Notes: generated by a model from the letters alone, not told the origin. Shown: positions 11,210 through 24,366, counted from the first letter of the stretch. The stretch: DNA of 64,000 bases from Atopsyche davidsoni (GCA_022113835.1 JAILWY010000010.1:4985501-5049500); one strand, 5' to 3'. Translations and numbers: made by a program.

Positions 11210-12061
11210 TTAATAATCTAAATATTGTGGCGTGTAACGAATGTCGGCGTCGGCGGAGGCGAGAGCTGCGCGACTGGGGTCAAAGCCTCGGGCAACTGGA
11301 AAATCGTCTTCACTTTCATCGTCACCTCTCACTGCATTGTACTTCACATAGTACACTTCTGGCTTCATCGGGTCCTTGCGAACCGGCTCAGGGAGGCCAT
11401 CAGGTTTCTTCACAAGCACGTATATGAGGGTCTTATCTTCGTTTTGTTCCTGCTGTTGCTTTAAAGTGTCCGTACTTGGAGCTTTAATAAAAATTATATT
11501 GTAATTTTTCGTGGACGGCGGCGGATTGGGTAGTGGAGCGTCTTCAAAATCAGGTGGAGGCGAATGGAAATATACGTACTTTTTTATCAGTGTTAAAAAC
11601 TGCTTGGATGACTGCGAAGTCGAAATAGGATTTTCGAAACCGTCATCTGAGTTAATGCCGGCATTGTTAGAAGCGACCCCCGAAACGTACCGTTGTGAAA
11701 AAAAAACGTTCGAGGAATCCGAGGTTAGGGCGGAGTTATGTGCGGTGCTCGGGTCGAATAGATTCGTGTGCGCTGGTTCTTTGTAAAGGCTACCGGGGAC
11801 TCCAGACGGAATAATGTTGACAGGGTAGAGCTCGGGAGCAGCTGGAGTGAGAGGGGGTTGAAACACCTCCGGAGATACTATCTGGTTGATGTAGGGAGCT
11901 CCGGGAGAGTGACCCGCCTCGGCTCTTACTAAAGAACACGCGACTAAGAATACCTGAAAGAATAAATTATTTATAAGCGCTGCCTTCACAAAAAATACTA
12001 AAATAAAACACGAAACTTTTATGAAAACCATACAACAAGCACTCACCTTTAAAACGTTCAT
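11210..12061 (-). CDS. Tweedle (DUF243) cuticular protein, non-repetitive, 252 aa
   Basis: There are two coding exons: 12047-12061 (MNVLK, donor GTGAGT) and 11210-11953 (acceptor TTTCAG). The 93-nt intron happens to be free of stops, so an unspliced frame of 283 codons exists but would put 31 intron codons into the signal peptide. The spliced start MNVLKVFLVACSLVRAEAG is a normal signal peptide, cleaved near residue 16 or 19. Residues 20-120 are Pro/Ser/Asn-rich and lack Gly repeats. The Tweedle domain is at about residues 124-214 with diverged blocks: IKKYVYFHSPPP, TKNYNIIFIKAP, EDKTLIYVLVKKP and MKPEVYYVKYN. The C-terminal tail is short and acidic (GDDESEDDFP), ending in RYTPQYLDY. It is the most diverged of the five: KHYK is replaced by KNYN in block two, and the glycine-rich flanks are gone. 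It is probably a cuticle component with a different partner or location, which is an inference. Confidence 0.93.
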   Translation of the reverse strand: MNVLKVSACCMVFIKVSCFILVFFVKAALINNLFFQVFLVACSLVRAEAGHSPGAPYINQIVSPEVFQPPLTPAAPELYPVNIIPSGVPGSLYKEPAHTNLFDPSTAHNSALTSDSSNVFFSQRYVSGVASNNAGINSDDGFENPISTSQSSKQFLTLIKKYVYFHSPPPDFEDAPLPNPPPSTKNYNIIFIKAPSTDTLKQQQEQNEDKTLIYVLVKKPDGLPEPVRKDPMKPEVYYVKYNAVRGDDESEDDFPVARGFDPSRAALASADADIRYTPQYLDY

Positions 12062-12096
12062 TTTCTGTAGTTATATAGAAAAGCTAAAATCTTTTA

Positions 12097-12128
12097 TGGC
12101 TTAGAAAAAAAATAGTCTCGTTTATATA
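12097..12128 (-). promoter_or_regulatory. core promoter of the 252-aa Tweedle gene
   Basis: TATATAAA lies on the minus strand at 12128-12121. About 31 nt downstream is CCATAA at 12099-12094, a weak initiator (start near 12097), giving a leader of about 36 nt. The TATA box is convincing, but the start site is only inferred from spacing. Confidence 0.6.
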
Positions 12129-15100
12129 TCGAGATTCCCACTTTTCAGCTATTTTTTCGTATTTATTAGCAATAACTTTCCGCAAAATCTTTATATTTGA
12201 TACACTTTCTTCGTATGTTTCAAAAATATTACATTAAAATATTAAATTTTTATTATAACATCGCTAATCCCACAAATTATTGCTGTATATTTTATAAAAA
12301 GTATGTTGTTTCATTTTAAAAACTCTCACTGATGAAATAAACGTGACACATTTCGATACCGAATTTCGATTTTACTTAAATGTGTGATTAAAAGTGTTTT
12401 TAAAATTAATTCAATTTAATTAATCGGTTTCAAATATATGCTTTAAATAATAATCAGTTTAAAAATAATCAAAATTTTTATAAATTTATGATTATAACCC
12501 AAATGATCCTACTTTATTCGAATATAAATGGACAGCGAGCTTTGCAAAATATGCTTCATGTTTCCGATGTTTTTAGATAAAACTACTCCCAATGCTAGCT
12601 TTTTTAAGTTGTGCGAATCTCGCGCCTCCAAGTCACGTGCGCAAGAAAATAATTTGGAATCAAAGTCAACCCTTGTTGGCTTAACCCCGTGAATATTTAA
12701 CACAGTGTCTTCAAAAAACCAAAGTGAAAAGTACGTTTAATGATCCCTGAAAAACACGCTGTTTTAATATGTTTACAAAACATGTTTTATGAACGACACG
12801 TATTCTACATAGCATAAATTATAAATATTTTAATGATAAAACAGATATTAATCACATTAATATCTAAAATAAAGCCTCGCTGTTCTGTCTTGCTTGCTCG
12901 CCTTTAATGAGGTTTCAGAATAAAACCCACGAAAACAAAGCTTTTCTCAGAGTTAACATTAAAATTTATCCATAAATTGGCTTCGAATATGCTTGCAATT
13001 TTAGATTAAGTATGCGCACAGTGTTATTAAAAAATTATTAATCTCAACTCCGTGTTCAAATAAATAATAATAAGTCATATTTCTAGATTCAAATTATTTT
13101 TGGTGCTGTAACTTATCGTTGAGCATAAGTCAACAGCACTTCAGTTCAAAAAGGGCCCTCAAATATTTAACACCTGACATATTTGTCCACATTTGAGTAT
13201 CATCAAACACTTTTCGCTGCAATTTATAAGTTTGTCGAATTTTTATTACGTTTTCGTGGTTTGCCTAATGATTACATAAAGTGTAGTTGATTTATTGACG
13301 ATCGCTTGTGTAATTGACGATCAATAATTAATGCATGTGAATATCTGCGTTTCCCAACGAGCCACAAATTGAAGCAAATATCGTCAATTCGAATATATAT
13401 TTTTTCGGTTTCACAGTTATCGACCATTAAAAAAAATAACTGTCTCTGCGGGCGGAATAATTCATTATTACAGGTAATCAAAACAAGTCAATGCTATAAG
13501 TATATATTTTAATGGAAATAAATCTTTTTTTGTTTTCATCAAATATATTGAGTGTTATTAAATACTATTACTTTAAAGGTTAAAGCATGTTAATTGTAAG
13601 TATATAATATTATTTAAACAATTTCGCTGTATTGTTTTGTGACATCAGTTAAAACAGGTTTTTACAAATAGCGTTATGTAGCATGTGAGAATCAACACAC
13701 AAGCTTGCCAGTATTAAAAAAATGTTTCATCAAAAGAATGCGTTAGCTTTAGATACAGCAAAGATTAATACATAGATTGTCCTGGCCCTATCGAGCATGG
13801 AGACAAAGCGAGTACACGTGTCTTTAGTTTCTATAAAATGGACCGCAAAGTTTCCCGGGCCGTGCTATCGCTTGCATTACAATTTATATTTCAGGCGCAG
13901 GGGCTGTAGGAGAATCCACCCCTCACTAGAGATAGAACCGAACCCTTTGCTACTTTATAATAATACGCCTCCCCTGCTTACTATGCACGGCGGGTGGCCG
14001 AGGCTTTACTCACCCCGACACCCGCACAAGAGCGACTCATTTAAATTCATCATTTTTAAAAAAGTTTCACATTGGGTGTATCGCTTATGAAACCTGTGTC
14101 ACTTTATAAAATCTGAATAACATTATATTTCCTTTATACACAAACACATATTTATATGAATGGGATTGCGCGCTATATATACATGCATTCACACATTAAA
14201 TTTTTAATATTTTAATAAAAATAACAGTCGACTGTAAAGTAAAAGTATAGTTTCATCTCGTAGTGAATTAATTTTGTAAACTATATTAAAATTTCTTTAA
14301 TATTGCCTGCTAACAAAGCACTTCTCTTACAACACGTTTCATTCAAAACACGTTACATGAATGCCTTAAGCTTAATGCATATGAGTATCCGGTAGATTAA
14401 TAACATGTGTTTTTGCAACAAATGCACGTCTTGATCAATTTTTAAAAAAATATTTATACAATATATTTAAAAGCGTATACCATATTGGACTCAAATCAAA
14501 GCATTGCTTCTCTTAAAAATATTTTTGAACAATTTAAGATTTCCATTCCTACTTGATTTGTGAGATTTATTTGTCTTATTTTATATTCTATGAATAGGAC
14601 GGGTGTATTTTGAATTCACTGCACGCCGGCTATTAGTCATGGACTCCATGGACATCCACTTACTCTTGGATCTTTCCAGCTGCTTCCTGCACTGGTGCCG
14701 CGTGTCCGGCCAGCGCACCGGCCCGTAATGTGACTATTATGTTACATCATTTGCTATTTTTAAGAATTTCTATTGCGTCCGTCGTTTATTTGTTTTCCGG
14801 TCAATGCTTGTAACTTTCGAAAAACTTTTCATCGTTTCTTGAGTAAGGATATTTGATTTATATTAGGATACTCAAAACAGATGTTGCTTGAATATTTCGT
14901 CCTTTTAATCTTTTTGTAATAATTTTATTTGTAAATATCAACTTGGTTTTGTGCTGTCAATAAAATCACAAATTCAGAAACTTTTTATGAAAATCGTTTA
15001 TTTTTTATCAATTTTATGTTTTACTTGCAGTGAAATGGAGTTGTCTTAATTTAGTTAACCTTCAATTTGGTATTTTCGTGTTATCAATCTAGTTGCTGAA

Positions 15101-18100
15101 TTACCACCTAAGTGAACAAGATGGATTCACTTCAAACTCTTGCCGCAAAAAAATACAAATAAACATCTGCGGATGTTAAATGTTCGTAAAACGTTTGCCC
15201 TGGCATATATTATATTTAATATTTTAAGTAGCGCTACTGATAAAAATATTTTTATTATCGAATTTGGATTGGGAGGAGACAAAGGATTATTATTAAAACC
15301 TAAAATATTAATATGTATGAGGCAGCCTCTCGCTACACCCAAAAACTTTTCAATTGGTATAACTTTACTCGTTAATACCCACTCAGTATTAAATGTATTA
15401 TATATATTTAAATTAACATGATATAAAATTAAAGCAGGTAAATTCCTGAAACCTTTAATTCTTTCAATTACAAAGGTCTTTAAACAGTAATTTTTACATT
15501 TTTACGAGTGAATTAATATTTAATATGATTTCTTTATTTTTAAAAAAAAAATTACTTCGGGAAAGGTATTCAAAGATCAAAAGCAGAGAAATGAATCAAA
15601 ACAACAAAAAAACTAATATATTTTTATATCATTAGTACTACATTGTAAGGCAAACTTAACTAAACATAACAATTACAGGTGTTCAAATTTACGCGGTGGT
15701 ATAGATTAATTACCCGTCATTATCTACGGCACGATCGTCGGTGTTTCCAATCAGGACGTGACAAAATTATTTAGGAGCACAATATTTATCGTCAAAATTT
15801 TAAGGCAAAAAAAAAAACAGCGCCGTTTCATTTCCTCTCGATAGATAGTTGTCAAACGCGAGGTGGCAGACAAGCAGGCGGTGCGGATATTGCACATGAT
15901 CCAGTTCCACGGCGCAGGGGCGGCCAAGTGATCGTCTGCGATCCGCGAAAAGCAAGACTATGCACGCCAACTGGTCAGCATGTGTGCCAAAGTCTTACAA
16001 CCCACAAATATCTTAAATATACCGAAAGTAAGCAACAATGCCAATTCGTTTTCATATGGAAATTATACTATGGTCGGCTAGTTGGCTCAGCGGTTAGACC
16101 GTTGGTTTTGGGTCGACAGATCCCCTATTCGATCCGCGATTGGTGTCCACACATTAATACCTTTTTAAAATCAATTAAAAATTTGAATTGACGCGTGATA
16201 TATTAATACAATTCGTCCACTACCAGGTCGCAGATGCCTCTCGGTCAAAAGTCAATATCCAGGCGCCAATCCATCAAGCATCGAAGCTATCGACATGAAT
16301 CTAAAGTCTTGTATTCTAATATAAATCGTAGGAAAAATAAAAACAGTTATTTACATTATTTTAAATTTAGTAGTTTCCCTGGTTGGTTATTCAGGTGCCT
16401 CGACTTCCTCACAGTGCCTCTCCAGAATTAATTTATATCGAGTTTCTCTCTCAGTTTCCAAAAGGTTGGCTGCTCCTGCCTCAGAGGGCGGCTAGGCGTA
16501 CGTGATTCGGTTGCGGCTTACCTGATCAGTCGTAATCACCTCTGTGTATACAACTGCGGATGCGCCCTCACTTTATGCCGCTGAGCCACATAAATCGTCA
16601 CTTTTTTTTCAACTATGCAATATGTATAAATCATTTTTTTATGTCATATATTCCTCTGACTTTATTACACTTTGAAACTTTTTACAAATACTACTTTGTA
16701 GAGTATTGCTTACCCGTTAGTTTATTGCTTTCCAACGCCCGACAGATTACTAATGTAATGCTAAAAGGAATTCAATATTTTTGACAGAGAGTACTTGGTG
16801 GAATTCCATTTTAATATTTTTGAGTAAAATACTTGAGTGATTTTCCCCATGTTCGTTATTATTTGTGACTGGTTTCGCCAACCTTTCATGTTGGCATTAT
16901 AAAACAGAGTGTTTGACTCTGTTTGAAACGCTAAACCGACTCTGCTAAAACTTAAAATATATACAATTGAATGCATGCAAAATGAAAAATAGATAAAAAT
17001 TGCGTGCTCGATATACAATATCAGACAGATTCAGCATGTTTTTTTTATTTATTTTCGCTCATGGAAAACTAAGTGGCAATTGCTAATTATTTCTGACAAT
17101 ATTGTATTTTTTCATTATGAAACATCTTTAATAGCTTTTATCATATGGTTATTATTAAAAAAAAAACATATTACTTTAACGATAAATAGGCGTTTTGAAC
17201 ATTGTGCCTTATTTTACCAGTGAAAGCACTTTTATCGGAGCATATCCGTGTGTAGAAATATCGATAAGCCTACCTGATTAATCGCTATAGATTTATCCGA
17301 CATGTTAATACAGCATATGCATTAGTTTTTTTTCGTGATAATAATTATATTTAACAGCCTTAGAGATGTCCTAAAAATGCGCAACATTCTATTTGCGTTT
17401 CTTCATCTTTGATTCGCCCCTCCCCTCTTGCTTCGCCGATTTGTTGCCTTACGTTATTTTTTCCCATTAGTTTTCTGAGATCTTTTTAATATTGGCAAAT
17501 ACACACAAATTACACATTCTAACACTAATAAATCAAATTGGTAATGCATTTATTCCATTCAGTAATTATGCTTTTCATTCAATTAACCGATTTCTTTGTA
17601 AAAAAATGTAATATTTCATGAATAAAATCCATTAAGTTTTTACACTAATTGTTATTTTATTACTCGTATGCAAATCAACGCGGGGTGATTAGGAATACGC
17701 CGACATAACTCGAATGGTTTCGCTTTACTATTTAAAGGTTAGGTTTACAGCGCGGTAATGGAAGCTTTGAACTTCTGCGCTTTAATGATGTCTGGTTCAC
17801 TAAAGGAGCACATAATATTTCAGGCACCCTTAGCGTCACGAAGAGCCCTACCCCTACCGTGCCACCGGCGAGTTTGCTCTTCCAGTTGGTGGTACTTTGT
17901 GCTCTGAAGTCCTATTCAGCGCAGTCCAGTTAATTCAGCTTTGGTCTCCCAAGTCCTTTCAACGCGTCCGGCTCCAGAATCAGAATCTTAAGACGGAATA
18001 CGACTGTATCATCTCTGCATATTATAATTAATTAGTGCTGGAGAATCGCCATGCTAATTTCGTACTGCAATGCTTTCACTGCATATTTCTCTCTTAATGC

Positions 18101-20295
18101 AAGTTATATTTTTTTTAAATATATATTTTTGCAAATGTTTATTTTATCTCACTTTTGATTTAGTTTTTATTTTATTTAAAATACGATGTTCATGCATATG
18201 TTGCATAAAAACGAAACTGCCTTTTATTTTTTTTTTAGTGTTGATTCAATATTCAGATACTGATGAAAGGAAGATGCATCACTTTGCTGGTGATAATTTA
18301 TTCATTTAATACAAAAGTCTGTAAAACATCAATTCGCTAGTAATTTCGGAGGCTGTATTCTTTAAACGCTTACTGTGACAAATGTGCATTTAGTTTTCAA
18401 TACCCACCAGATAAGATAAAGATTAATAATGCGAAATGAGACAAATCGAAAGCGGTTAATAAAATGCCAACGCTTTCACGAAAATAGTTTCTAAAAGGGC
18501 GGATTCGTCCGGGCGATCGCATCAGACTGTGGAGTTTTGAAATTCACTGACAACCATTAATTTGTCAACGTCAAAATGCGGTGACCGCGTCCTACGTCGG
18601 GAGGAAAATCGGCCCGAATCGACCGATGGAATATACATCGCATAAAAAATAGCCATGTATTCGGACCACGCTGAAGATTGATGGAGATCATAACAATTTT
18701 TAATGATGATCGCTTAAAAAACATAAATCATGTGGCGAAATAAGATAAGCTTTTATCCGAACGTTAAGCGTGTGACGGTATGCAATCCTAGCATATTTTA
18801 TCCAAGAAAGCACGTTTGCATTTTAAGCAAGATAATGAACGTTTTTATTTTCGATTCAGGCATGTTTCAAAATACAACAAAACTACGATCTTCATGAGAT
18901 TCTGTGTTTATAACCGGTGGATATACTTTTCTATTACTACTTAACTGCTGGTACAGGAGCGGTCGTGAATCGTATAATTTTAAATTATATAAATATTTGG
19001 ACTATATTTTAATGATCCCGTTAACCTGGTCAAACATATCGTCCCGTTAAACTTATTACCTATCGACCCATAAACCTCTATACTTACGTCAACAATTTCC
19101 GATGTGAAATATTACAGTTTAAAAATCTTATTATGTAGCTAAAAATATTTAAATAATTCAAAATTCATAAAATGTGGGTATGTTGTATGGAGGTTTACGC
19201 AATGGTGTATAGTAACCTACTAATGAAAACGGAGAACTTTCGGCCACGTCATCGTTACTTTCGCATCAATATAATATAATGCGAATATATTGTTCTATGT
19301 TGGTATCATTTTTTTTAATAGTGATTATTTTATTCTTACTTACACGAGGGTACAACTTTTGATACAAAATATTACGACATTTAACGTGTTTTGTATTTAG
19401 GATGTTTACTAGACATCTCCATCTCGCTAAGCCGTGGCTTTGTATTTGAGCAATCATTGCCTTTAAACCGGAGTAATCCATTTTATACCCAGCTTTTTTA
19501 TTCGCGTATTTTTTAAGTGGTGTTGCAACTTAAAAGTCAATCCCATACCTGCTTTTAAACAAGTTTAATGCACGATAAATTCCATGATTTAGTGAAATGT
19601 TTCGAATCCCTAATCCTTGATGAATGATTTCCCCTTTTACACAACTTAATTTTAACTAAAAACCACGAGGGATTAATAAATATATGATGATAAAAAAAAA
19701 CTAGTATTTAATTTGCCTCAACGATAGTAAAACCTTTGTATGGTAATATAAAAAAACAATTATCATTAAAACATTTTCAAATTTCTTTAAACACTTAATG
19801 TTTTTTGTATCATGTATTAACATGCGTCTCCGCAGATAATTCTAGCTGTTTTATATTTACGAACAAATCAATATTACTTTACCTGTGTCAGTTTTCAATT
19901 AAAACAAATATTTTTAACGCAAAACGCAACCTCACAGTGATTTAATCTCTAACTTACTGTCCAAATGAAAAGTTTACTGCCTTTGTTTAAAATATATATT
20001 GCTGATTAGGTTTATCATAAAACGTTATCAATAAATATTATAGAATATATTTATCTTATGATAAATATTATAAACTGTACTACTGAAAGCAAGTGAGTTT
20101 GTAAAAATAATTTTAAAGTTTTTAGATTATTTATTTAATCAATCAAAATACCACTTTTATTTTATAACATATTTTCAAACATCGCTTTTGCAAGTTTTAG
20201 GTCGCTCTTGGTTTATTTTATACACAGCATATCATGAAGCAATTTATTATCATCTGAAAACTGAAATATTCAAAACGCAGCAAATTATTTTAATG
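12129..20295. other. 8-kb AT-rich intergenic DNA
   Basis: I see no coding exon that I can support. Open frames of 60-100 codons occur (for example 13797-14090 and 15140-15421), but they have AT-driven composition and no family features. The stretch contains a tRNA-derived SINE at about 16067-16165. It also has several short GC-richer patches (near 14.64, 15.85, 17.83 and 18.5 kb) that could be enhancers or old mobile-element fragments. Confidence 0.5.
16067..16165 (+). mobile_element. tRNA-derived SINE copy
   Basis: The sequence begins GGTCGGCTAGTTGGCTCAGC and continues GGTTAGACC, an A-box-like tRNA D-arm. About 45 nt later comes CTATTCGATCCGCG, a B-box-like T-arm. The tRNA acceptor stem cannot be closed, and a unique-looking tail (GGTGTCCACACATTAATACC) follows. 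These are the marks of a tRNA-headed SINE and not of a functional tRNA. The 3' end is estimated. Confidence 0.6.
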
Positions 20296-20308
20296 TTTAT
20301 TATTTATT
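20296..20308 (-). terminator. two overlapping-range poly(A) signals of the 384-aa Tweedle gene
   Basis: The minus strand reads AATAAA at 20308-20303 and again at 20301-20296, about 195-205 nt after the stop codon at 20502. Confidence 0.6.
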
Positions 20309-20501
20309 TGAAATAAATACTTACAGTAATTTACAGTAATTATCGCTTACATGTATATATACACAGGATCATATATTCAATAATACTGAAAAATGTTATA
20401 TACACGTATGTAATAAACTATATATGGAAGATATAATATTATTGGTCGTCATGATGAAATCGATTAATTTTCTGAAATGTCAAAATGCTTACTCGGGGTA
20501 T

Positions 20502-22061
20502 TTAATGCTGCATGCCGGGAACTCCGTACTTGGGGGCGGGGGCGCCGCCACCCAGAGCGTTTGACCTGGCGAAAGGGTTGTCCACGGTAATCGATTCAGA
20601 GTCAACCCCTGTGGAGCCTCCGATGATACCTCCGCCGAAACCAGAGGGACCACCGCCGATACCTGAAGGACCGCCCCCAACACCGCCTCCGATTCCAGAA
20701 GGACCGCCACCTCCGATTCCACCGATTCCACCAGAAACACCACCGATTCCACCTCCGATTCCACTAGCACCTCCTCCGATTCCACTACCGATTCCTCCGC
20801 CGATTCCGCCGCCAATTCCGCCGCCAATTCCGCCGCCAATTCCGCCGCCAATTCCTCCAGCTCCACCAGAAATACCACCAGAGCTTTCTTTCTGAGTTCT
20901 GTATTTGATGAAGTAAACTTCAGGCTTGGAAGGTTTGGTAGGAGCGGCAGTCGGGATGACCACATCGGGTTGTTCATCGGGTTTCTTGACAAGAACGTAC
21001 ACCAAAGTCTTCTCCTCGTTCTGAGGCTGAAGCGGGATGACAGGGCTGGAATAGGCAGGAGCTGAAGGAGCCTTGACAAAGATGATCTTGTAGTGCTTGG
21101 TAGGAGGGGGCAGGACCGGAGAGGGACGGAACACACTCTCTTGGGGCTCCTCGGGCGCGACGTGAACGTATACGTGCTTGTGGATAATCGGGGCTTGACT
21201 GGCGTAACTGGAAACTCCTCCTGAGACTCCGCCGAACCCTCCTCCGTTGACGCTTCCGAATCCTCCTCCGTTAACGCTGCCGAACCCTCCGGATGAGTGT
21301 CCAGAAGCTCCTGAGTTGAATCCGGCGCCGCTGCTCATGCGGTGGCCAGACCGGCCGCCCTGGCTGAAGCCGGACTGGCCGCCTTGAGTGTAGCCGGACT
21401 GGCCGCCCTGGCTGAAGCCAGACTGGCCTCCCTGGCTGTAGGCGGATTGGCCGCCCTGGCTATAGCTGTATCCTCCTGCACTGTGAGCACTCGCGGACTG
21501 TCCACCACTGAAGCCGCCTTGCTGGGAGAAGGAAGACACTCCTGATCCCCCGCTGCTGTACCCGCTCACTGAATTAACGGAGGGAGCATTGTAGTTGTAA
21601 CCTCCCTGTCCTTTACAAAGGACCACTACTGCGGCGAGAACCTGATAGCGAAAAAAATATTTATAAAACAAAACTACATTTATTTATTTTTTCATAATCA
21701 TCGTAGCGCTGACTTGTATTATCATTAATTATGGCGCTTTTTTAATAGCCTGCCCCTCCTAATTACACTTTGATTAGAATCAAACTACCGAGGTAGACTT
21801 GTGAAACATGACAAATGAAAAAAAACCATTCACTCACTAATCGTGGTAGTGTACTTAAATGTACATTTACTTAGATATTTTTTTAAAAAATAAGCTAGGG
21901 GTGGCACACCTAAGAAAATATTTTCTTGGCTTCAAAATATTTATTTTGTTATTGCAAAATGTTAATAAAAAAATCTAATAAAAACAACGTTTAATATTCC
22001 ACAGTAGTAACGCTGTTCACAAATATCCGAAGTTCCCGGCTCTTACCACGAAGATCTTCAT
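20502..22061 (-). CDS. Tweedle (DUF243) cuticular protein, Ser/Gln/Gly-rich, 384 aa
   Basis: There are two coding exons: 22047-22061 (MKIFV, donor GTAAGA) and 20502-21641 (acceptor ATCAG), with a 405-nt phase-0 intron. The spliced signal peptide is MKIFVVLAAVVVLCKG, followed by the mature start QGGYNYN. Residues about 64-104 contain five tandem octapeptides of the type SQGGQSGF or TQGGQSGF. Two copies of GGFGSVNG follow. The Tweedle domain is at about residues 155-257 with IHKHVYVHVAPEEP, TKHYKIIFVKAP, EEKTLVYVLVKKP and SKPEVYFIKYRTQKE. The C-terminal part is a GGIGGG-type repeat ending in APAPKYGVPGMQH. The Gln/Ser octapeptide next to a Tyr-rich start resembles crosslinkable structural proteins. 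Role in cuticle is known for the family, while crosslinking is inference. A TATA box, initiator and double poly(A) signal frame the gene. Confidence 0.95.
21344..21467 (-). repeat. 24-bp coding repeat, five octapeptides
   Basis: Five tandem 24-bp units inside the 384-aa Tweedle gene encode SQGGQSAY, SQGGQSGF, SQGGQSGY, TQGGQSGF and SQGGRSGH. Unit length is constant, and the substitutions fall mainly at the last residue (Y/F/H). Confidence 0.85.
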
Positions 22062-22102
22062 ATCGCGTGTTGAAGATGACTATTGAGTGAGTTCGAATGA
22101 AC

Positions 22103-22136
22103 TATGACACGAGGTACGGCTCACTCCTCTTATATA
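22103..22136 (-). promoter_or_regulatory. core promoter of the 384-aa Tweedle gene
   Basis: On the minus strand TATATAAG (22136-22129) precedes TCATA (22107-22103). The A at about 22105 lies 31 nt from the first T of the TATA box. This gives a 44-nt leader. The 80 nt upstream are GC-rich. Confidence 0.7.
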
Positions 22137-23924
22137 CGGATAGCGCTGGAGCTCCTTTCTAGCCGCCAGCCTCGGCGACCACTCGGCCTAGGCTAGAGTG
22201 TAATTCAGAAGAGGTTAACGCAGCCTCTTTTTTCTGCGTCCTTTGTGCACTGAAGATCCATTCAGAGTCTGAATACAATTTACCATTTAGAGGACACAAA
22301 TAAATTGGTAGTTTCGCAAATGTAAGGCAAAAAAGTAAATCTCAAGTCTCGCGTCTGGTGGAATTGGGTGGCCCGGGTACAGTAGCTTCCGAAAGTTATG
22401 ACGCGGTTTCGAGCGAATATCTAGTGACCCAGGTTTTAGAAATTGCGCTCGAGGATGTTAACCTTTTATCTTTTTAATCTGGATATATTTTATGGCTCTA
22501 CTTTTTTTATTTGCTATTACAAAAATGTAATTTGCTTTTTTTAAATTTTATTTTAGCACTTCTGTTAGCAAATTTAATGTGAAAATAAACGGATTACAGT
22601 TCCAATACTTTATGTTTTGTAATAAAAGTAAGTTATGTGTACATGTGTGGCGATACTTTCAATTGAGACTGTACATTGCAGTAAGTTCATCTGACGTCGT
22701 AATTTGACCTATACCTGGTCTAGCGAGTACATCGGATCTTATAATATTAATATGATTTTTTCTCACGTGACCGAGACCAAAATGAACACCTGTGAATTAA
22801 CTTTTATTAAAAATAATAAATGACCAAGTGATGGAAGATATATGCGCAATGAGCCGATAGCTTCATCACGATAATTCATGGCGGTTATCAAAATCAATAA
22901 ATACAATTTATTAACTTATCTTTCCCCTATCACCTCTTTCGAGAAATTATATATGTCTTTCTTCGTAGATAATTGCCGGGAGTAAATTGAATGTCTTAAT
23001 ACGGCGGCCCAAGAGTCGTAAATAATAGGAGAGCCCTCGATTGATAAATTCATGAGGTCAAAATTGATGTGTACAGGATATAGGCGTTAATATGAAAAGT
23101 CAGTTTATTCAACCTGCCGTCCACTCAACTTGGAGCAACCAGCATATTGCACACAGCGCGATAACGGAAACTTATATTGCTGAAATTTAAATATGAGTTT
23201 TTTTGCTCGGGACAGATGGATCTTCATACTTAACCAAAAAAAAACTCTTATGAAATTGCATTATAACTTTATCTGCTGATTTCACTGGGTTGCTCAATAG
23301 TTCTCACTGGTATTCCCACTGACTGCCAAATGCAGTTCCCAACAGACGGCATCACCTTCCCAACGGCTGCAGCTCCCGTTCCCGGACACTTGACAGTTGG
23401 ATTTAGTTCAGGCAGTCGGAAATATTATACATAACGTTGGAAACTAAGATCTCATCTTTCAGAAAACATATAATAGTTTTATAGCAGTATATAATAAATG
23501 TACATTTTCAATAATATTTAAATTTGTCAGACAATGATGTAGAAACTGTGAATTCACACGAAATTTTCTATTCACTTGCAAAATATTGAACTAGATGCAG
23601 CATGGGAATATTCTTCCGATGAGACTTCTTGAAAATAATGCGAGAAAAATACGGAAATTGTCTTGTGTTTTTAATTGTATCTTAATGGATAATCCTAAAA
23701 GATAATGTAAACTAAGCACACCCATCCAAACATAATTACCAATTACAAACAGAATTACAATACTCAAAGCTGCATCCATAATTTGTAGACTTCAGCTCGC
23801 TTCTTTAACTTTTTCTACAGAAGAGATGTTTGCCAGAAACAAATTGCGAAATGGTTGTTGTTTTTAATGTGAAATGCAGATTATGATGTTTGGGTTTTCT
23901 TTTTGATATGTGGCTGCAAACGTT

Positions 23925-23975
23925 TTATGAGATCTTGGGTTTGATTCCCGGGGGAAATATAAAGTATGACAGAGA
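23925..23975 (+). mobile_element. possible SINE remnant (B-box only)
   Basis: TGGGTTTGATTCCCGGGGG closely matches the pol III B box with its flanking tRNA T-arm. I could not find a matching A box with confidence, so this may be a truncated or decayed SINE. Confidence 0.35.
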
Positions 23976-24366
23976 TGTATGGCCCAATGGAGAAGAAACA
24001 TGATTGGAATGAATTGTCTCAAGTGCTATTAACGATCCTACTACAAAACAGACCATTTTTTTGTAACAAAATAATTATGGAATTGAAGTATTTATAATAA
24101 AATACAACCACTAAAAAATCCACCAATAAAAAATAAACGTTTATTTTTATAAATATTTATTTTTTTACAAACAAAATTCCCAGAAATATTTTTTTTATTT
24201 TTGATTATAATGAATATTGCTATAAAAATGACAGTGTTTGTAATTTTTTTTATCAGTTTCGACAAAAAAAATAGAGAAGAGTATTATTTTAAATAACTTA
24301 AAATTTCACTCCAATATATTAAGTACTGATCAATAAACGATTTGGTTTTATTAATAAATAAAAAAA

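Noticed and set aside
13797..14090. 97-codon plus-strand frame starting METKRVHVSL
   Set aside because: It has no recognisable domain, and the basic/aromatic composition is consistent with a random frame in a slightly GC-richer patch.
16067..16140. Functional tRNA gene
   Set aside because: The A and B boxes are tRNA-like, but the acceptor stem does not close and no clear anticodon arm can be drawn.
23591..23779. Hydrophobic minus-strand frame (MDAALSIVILFVIGNYVWMG) as a small membrane protein
   Set aside because: Hydrophobic frames are expected in AT-rich DNA. There is no promoter, splice or family evidence.
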